Source of the DNA: Sphingomonas aurantiaca
GTDB taxonomy: Bacteria > Pseudomonadota > Alphaproteobacteria > Sphingomonadales > Sphingomonadaceae
DNA length: 64,000 nucleotides
Assembly (NCBI RefSeq): GCF_003050705.1
Contig: NZ_QAOG01000005.1
Coordinates: 62,001 to 126,000, forward strand
Direction: 5' to 3'
The translations under genes were made by a program, and so were the position numbers. Shown here in pieces: positions 60,529 to 64,000 of this stretch. The notes below the pieces were generated by a model. The model was not told the origin of the DNA. It did no database searches and worked only from the letters and a program-made list of their open reading frames with translations. The stretch's first letter is position 1. Every line of letters starts with the position of its first letter.

Positions 60529-61446
60529 TTAGTCGACGGTACCGGTGTGCATCAGGCCGCGCACGTCGTCGGCGAGCTGGTTATTGGCGCCGAGCCGCTC
60601 GATCAGCTGCGCCTGGCGGCTGCCGCGAAGCCCGGCGGTGGTCAGCTGCTTGTCGCGGACATAGGTATAGACGCCGCTGACCGCGAATGCCGAGACATAA
60701 GCGATATGCGCCTGCTGTGCGGCGTGTGTCGCGGTGAACGTGTCGGATTCGAAGAACGCGCGGCGTGTCAGCGGGCTTTCGAAGGCGAGCTCGAGCACCG
60801 CGATCAAGGAGCGCTCGGCGGGCACTTCGTGATCGACGTTGGGCGCCGGCGGAGCGGGTTCGGCATTGTCGTAGCGTTCCGGCAAATGCAGCCGCAGCTT
60901 CAGCACCGCGGCGTCGGCGGCGAGCGTCTCGGCAAACTCGGTCATGAACGTTGCGAACGTTTCGGCGTCGCTGCCCGCCGCGCCGATATGGACATGGATG
61001 CGGTCGAACCCGTCGTCGCCATTGGGGATCGGATCGGCGAAGCGGTCGACCAACGTGCGCGATCCGTCGGGCAACGCATAGGCGACGGTGGCCGCGAACA
61101 TGTTCTGCTCGTCCGCGAACAGGATGTGGCTGGCCGCGTTGAAGACGTCCTGGTCGGCCTTCGATGCGAAACCGATCTCCACCCCGCCGTCGAGTTCATA
61201 GTCCGCGAACGGCGCGATACCATCGATCACGGGCCAGAGATGCGCATCCTGTTCGCGGTCGAGATGGTTCTGGACGTACCAGGCGAGGCCCGGGATGCGC
61301 GAGCAAAGCGGGCCATGAACGTCGCGCCAATAGGTCGCGAAGACGTCGTGCGGCACGCGCGGGCGGCGCAGCACGGTGGTGTAGCTGTTGATCGCGATGC
61401 TCGCATCGCGCGCGGCATAATCGGTGGTGGTGGAAACCTTGGGCAT
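60529..61446 (-). CDS. EthD domain-containing protein
   Basis: 305 residues. Alpha/beta ferredoxin-like EthD/dabb-type segment near residues 25-70: RRPRVPHDVFATYWRDVHGP followed by LCSRIPGLAWYVQNHLDR. The C-terminal half is a second domain of similar size without a motif I know. EthD is needed for some cytochrome P450 ether-cleavage systems; other EthD-fold proteins are polyketide cyclases or unknown. The ATG at 61446 has AGGA eight bases ahead; 61455 is an alternative. It is third in an operon with the MFS exporter and the flavin monooxygenase, 27 bases after the latter. Confidence 0.78.
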   Translation of the reverse strand: MPKVSTTTDYAARDASIAINSYTTVLRRPRVPHDVFATYWRDVHGPLCSRIPGLAWYVQNHLDREQDAHLWPVIDGIAPFADYELDGGVEIGFASKADQDVFNAASHILFADEQNMFAATVAYALPDGSRTLVDRFADPIPNGDDGFDRIHVHIGAAGSDAETFATFMTEFAETLAADAAVLKLRLHLPERYDNAEPAPPAPNVDHEVPAERSLIAVLELAFESPLTRRAFFESDTFTATHAAQQAHIAYVSAFAVSGVYTYVRDKQLTTAGLRGSRQAQLIERLGANNQLADDVRGLMHTGTVD

Positions 61447-61473
61447 GGGGGACATCCTGATGATGAAGGGGGC

Positions 61474-62454
61474 TTAACGCGCGTCGGTCGGAAAATGTGG
61501 CAGGACGTAGGTCGCGAGTTCGTCGGCGACGTCCGCGAACGGACGGCGCGACGGCTTGGGGTTGAGCGCAACATGCGCGACGCCCTCGTCACGCTGGCGC
61601 TGCCACAGCGCGATCAGCGCGTTGCGGCCGCTCCGGATGCCGCCGGCGGCATAGGTCAGCGGCGCATCCGGGTCAGCGAGCAGATCGAACATCGCGCCAT
61701 AGCCGTAAGGCTTGTACGCGCCGCCCGCGGTCGCGCTGCGCCACCGCGCCAGCACGTCGGGCAGACGCCGGGCGTCGCTGAGATGCCAGATCCACCCGTC
61801 GGTATTGGCGCCCAGCCACTCCAGCGTCTGCCCGGCGCGTCCGATCGCGAGGATCGGCAGGCGCGGCCCGACCGGCTTGGGCACCATGTCGATCGTGCCG
61901 TCGAGCGTTCCGTAATGCGCCGACGCATGCCGGGCGAAGGATTGCTCAGTCGCCGCGCGGATGACGCCGATCGCATCGCGGTAGCGTTCGGGACGGTCGC
62001 CGAGATCGCTGTCGAACGCGGTGAACTCGGACGGACGATCGCCCGTCGACAGCCCGAGCAGGAACCGTCCGCCGAGCAGCTGATCGACGCTCGCCGCCTG
62101 CTTGGCGACGATCAGCGGGTCGCGCAGCGGCAGGACGATCCCCGCCGTACCGATCGCGATCCGCGTCGTCTGCGCGGCCAGCCAGCCGGCATAGACCATC
62201 GGATCGAGGACCTGCCCGACATCGCCGAAGCTCGGATCGTAGAACGGCACGTCGCGCAACCAGATCGCCGCGAAATCGAGCGCATCGACCTTGCGCGCCA
62301 GCGCCGCGTGATCCGCGAGCGTCGGCCATGGCGCATCCGGATACGCCTCGAGCGGGGCGATGAAGCCAAGGGTCAGCCGGCCGGGCTGGAACACGCGCGC
62401 ATAAGCGGCGTGTCCGGCCAGATCCGCGGCCACCGCATCCGGACGCGTGTCCAT
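61474..62454 (-). CDS. LLM class flavin-dependent monooxygenase
   Basis: 326 residues. Luciferase-like TIM barrel using reduced flavin and oxygen: LTLGFIAPLEAYPDAPWPTL, DFAAIWLRDVPFYDPSFGDV, VLPLRDPLIVAKQAASVDQL followed by GGRFLLGLSTGDRPSEFTAF, LPILAIGRAGQTLEWLGAN. The LGLSTGDRP segment is shared by a sub-family of LLM oxidoreductases without known substrate. The ATG at 62454 overlaps the MFS stop by one base (TGATG). In a LysR-controlled operon with an exporter, it may detoxify or degrade a xenobiotic or secondary metabolite. Confidence 0.87.
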   Translation of the reverse strand: MDTRPDAVAADLAGHAAYARVFQPGRLTLGFIAPLEAYPDAPWPTLADHAALARKVDALDFAAIWLRDVPFYDPSFGDVGQVLDPMVYAGWLAAQTTRIAIGTAGIVLPLRDPLIVAKQAASVDQLLGGRFLLGLSTGDRPSEFTAFDSDLGDRPERYRDAIGVIRAATEQSFARHASAHYGTLDGTIDMVPKPVGPRLPILAIGRAGQTLEWLGANTDGWIWHLSDARRLPDVLARWRSATAGGAYKPYGYGAMFDLLADPDAPLTYAAGGIRSGRNALIALWQRQRDEGVAHVALNPKPSRRPFADVADELATYVLPHFPTDAR

Positions 62455-63659
62455 CAGCTCGCGCCCTGGCTCTTGAGGCGGTTCACGACCGGCGTGACCA
62501 GCACCGCGAGGATCGCGATCGCGGCGGCGACATAGCCGACCGCGCCGAGCCCCAGATGCTGGATCACCGAGCCGCCGATGATCGCGCCGAGGCCGATGCC
62601 GGCATTGGCCATCGACACGTTGAGCGTGCCCGCCAGCGCCTGCGCATGGCTCGCCGACTGCATCACGCGCACCTGACAGATCGGATAGAGCGCGGTGTTG
62701 GCGATGCCCCAGACGGCGAGCGCGACAGCCAGCCAGACATGCGACCCTGCGACCAACGTCGTCGCAGCCATGCCGACCGCCAGCACCAGCGACGTGATCG
62801 CGGTCACCATCAGTGGTCCGCGGCCGACGAACTGCCCACCGAGCCAGTTGCCCGCGAGCCCGACGATCCCGAAACCCATCAGCCACCAGCCGACCTGCCC
62901 TGCCGGGATATGCGCGATCTGCTCGAGCGTGTCGGCGAGATAGGTGTAGGCGGTGAACATCGCGGTGAACACGATCACCGACAGCACGACGTTGCCGAGG
63001 AAATACGGATCCTTGAGGATACGCGCCTGTTCGGCGAGCTTGACGCGGGCCGGACGAGCGAGCGTCGGCATGACGACGAGCAGCAGCACCGCCATCAGCA
63101 GCGACAGACCCGACAGCCCCCAGAACGTCCCGCGCCAGCCGAACGCGGTCGAGGCGAGCGTGCCGAGCGGAATCCCCAGCACCATCGCGCCCGAGATACC
63201 GAGATAGACGTTGGCGACGGCCTTACCGGCCTTTTCAGGCCCGGCGAGTTCGCCCGCGGTCTCGCTGGCGGTGCCCCAGAACACCGGCAGCGCAAGCGCC
63301 GGCAGGAAACGCGCGAGCCCAAGGACCCAGATATCGGGCGCCGCGGCGGCCAACGCGTTTGCGCCGGCGAAGATCACGAGGATGACGACAAACAGCCGCT
63401 TGCGCTCGAAATGCGACAGCATCGCGGTCAGGAACGGCCCCGCCAGCATCACGGTGAACGCGAACAGCGTGACGAGTTGCCCCGCGACGGTGATCGAGAT
63501 GCCGAGATCACGCGCGAGGCTGGGCAGCAGCCCGACGATGATGAACTCGGTCGTGACGATCACGAAGGCGGACACCGCCAGCAGCAGCACGGCAAGGCCA
63601 TGCCCCGCGGACTTCTTGCCCGGCGGCGCGGCATGAATGGATTGGCTGGGGGACGACAT
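62454..63659 (-). CDS. MFS drug/arabinose-type exporter (DHA1 family)
   Basis: 401 residues, twelve membrane segments. TTEFIIVGLLPSLARDLGIS is the helix-1/loop signature of the AraJ/Cmx-like DHA1 group; GPFLTAMLSHFERKRLFVV is the D-R/K-rich loop 2-3 motif; FWGTASETAG and GISGAMVLGIPLGTLASTAF follow. Efflux of small organic compounds is likely. The ATG at 63659 has AGGAG eight bases ahead; an in-frame TTG two codons earlier is not needed. It diverges from the LysR gene. Confidence 0.9.
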   Translation of the reverse strand: MSSPSQSIHAAPPGKKSAGHGLAVLLLAVSAFVIVTTEFIIVGLLPSLARDLGISITVAGQLVTLFAFTVMLAGPFLTAMLSHFERKRLFVVILVIFAGANALAAAAPDIWVLGLARFLPALALPVFWGTASETAGELAGPEKAGKAVANVYLGISGAMVLGIPLGTLASTAFGWRGTFWGLSGLSLLMAVLLLVVMPTLARPARVKLAEQARILKDPYFLGNVVLSVIVFTAMFTAYTYLADTLEQIAHIPAGQVGWWLMGFGIVGLAGNWLGGQFVGRGPLMVTAITSLVLAVGMAATTLVAGSHVWLAVALAVWGIANTALYPICQVRVMQSASHAQALAGTLNVSMANAGIGLGAIIGGSVIQHLGLGAVGYVAAAIAILAVLVTPVVNRLKSQGAS

Positions 63660-63723
63660 TGACAAGACTCCTGTATGGCGCCCTCTCTACGCGCGACGAA
63701 AACCAGCGTCGTGCGGCATTAAT

Positions 63724-63753
63724 TCGCGTATAACGCGACAATTATTCCATAAT
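63724..63753. promoter_or_regulatory. Two palindromes in the LysR/exporter divergent region
   Basis: TCGCG-TATAA-CGCGA (63724-63738) and ATTAT-TCC-ATAAT (63741-63753), side by side in the 106-base gap between the exporter (start 63659) and the LysR gene (start 63766). The arrangement suits a LysR regulatory site next to an activation site. Confidence 0.5.
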
Positions 63754-63765
63754 GAAAGCGCCACC

Positions 63766-64000
63766 GTGATTCCCTCCGAACGCCTGAAGGGCATCGAAGC
63801 CTTTGTCTGCAGCGCCGATGCGGGCAGCTTCACCGCCGCCGGCGCGCGGCTGAACCTGACCAATTCGGCGGTCAGCAAGAGCGTCGCGCGGCTCGAGGCG
63901 CGGCTGGGCAGCCGGCTGTTCGAGCGCACCACGCGCAAACTGGCGCTGACCGATGTCGGCGCGGCGTTCTACGAGACCTGCGTTCGCGTGCTCGGCGACC
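63766..64000 (+). CDS. LysR family transcriptional regulator, 3' end missing
   Basis: Only the first 78 codons are in the window. They form a winged helix-turn-helix of the LysR type: FVCSADAGSFTAAGARLNLT followed by NSAVSKSVARLEARLGSRLF and TRKLALTDVGAAFYE. The start is GTG at 63766; the ATG at 63752 is out of frame and stops after five codons. Divergent from the MFS-LLM-EthD operon, which it probably controls. The effector-binding domain is outside the window, so the inducer class cannot be judged. Confidence 0.9.
   Translation, partial: MIPSERLKGIEAFVCSADAGSFTAAGARLNLTNSAVSKSVARLEARLGSRLFERTTRKLALTDVGAAFYETCVRVLGD

Noticed and set aside
1..64000. tRNA, rRNA, CRISPR arrays, prophage, insertion sequences or integration sites
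   Set aside because: I saw no repeat-spacer array, transposase or integrase motifs, or recognisable RNA gene. Short RNA genes could be missed by eye.

Overview
The window is about 64 kb of GC-rich, densely packed bacterial chromosome. The gene content points to an alphaproteobacterium of the Sphingomonadaceae, most likely Sphingomonas or a close relative: four large TonB-dependent receptors, two FecI/FecR signalling pairs, DUF2147, DUF2141 and DUF885 proteins, and many genes joined by 4-base ATGA/GTGA overlaps. There is no rRNA, tRNA, CRISPR array, phage or insertion sequence, so the assignment rests on protein families only.

Layout. 1-7.9 kb: fatty-acid catabolism (acyl-CoA ligase cut by the left edge, thiolase, hydroxyacyl-CoA dehydrogenase/enoyl-CoA hydratase, FadL-type porin) with two small secreted DUF proteins. 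7.9-13.1 kb (minus): a polysaccharide flippase translationally coupled to an ECF sigma factor, a FecR anti-sigma factor and an STN-type TonB receptor. 13.2-17.6 kb: surface-glycan genes (CDP-glycerol transferase-like, a propeller protein related to the plant glycosylinositol-phosphoceramide enzyme GINT1, two GT4 glycosyltransferases). 17.8-24.4 kb: a compact operon of a Pls/PosA-type non-ribosomal peptide synthetase, its phosphopantetheinyl transferase, a GNAT acetyltransferase and a class II photolyase, followed by a polysaccharide deacetylase-family gene. 25.5-34.2 kb: DUF885 hydrolase, GlsB stress protein, triple-PAS LuxR regulator, a TonB receptor with an exported PLP enzyme, and an exported beta-propeller.

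34.2-44.1 kb holds the most coherent system: a nine-gene minus-strand operon facing a LacI regulator, with a LacI-type operator between them. It encodes a GMC flavin dehydrogenase, its Tat-exported small subunit, a cytochrome c, a DUF1080 (3-keto-disaccharide hydrolase) protein, three sugar-isomerase-fold proteins (two with Tat signals), a Gfo/Idh oxidoreductase and a sugar/nucleoside-type MFS importer. I read it as a two-compartment pathway for oxidising glycosides to 3-keto forms in the periplasm, cleaving them there, and importing and reducing the products.

44.3-48.3 kb: a GT2-GT4-DUF1348-aldehyde dehydrogenase cluster. 48.3-49.0 kb: a 712-base AT-richer leader with an inverted-repeat pair in front of a large TonB receptor (49.0-51.7 kb). 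51.9-54.2 kb: an exported catalase with an ankyrin-repeat partner. 54.7-60.4 kb: ECF sigma, FecR, STN-type TonB receptor and a histidine acid phosphatase, which suggests uptake coupled to organophosphate hydrolysis. 60.5-64 kb: an EthD-fold protein, a luciferase-like monooxygenase and an MFS exporter, divergent from a LysR regulator cut by the right edge.
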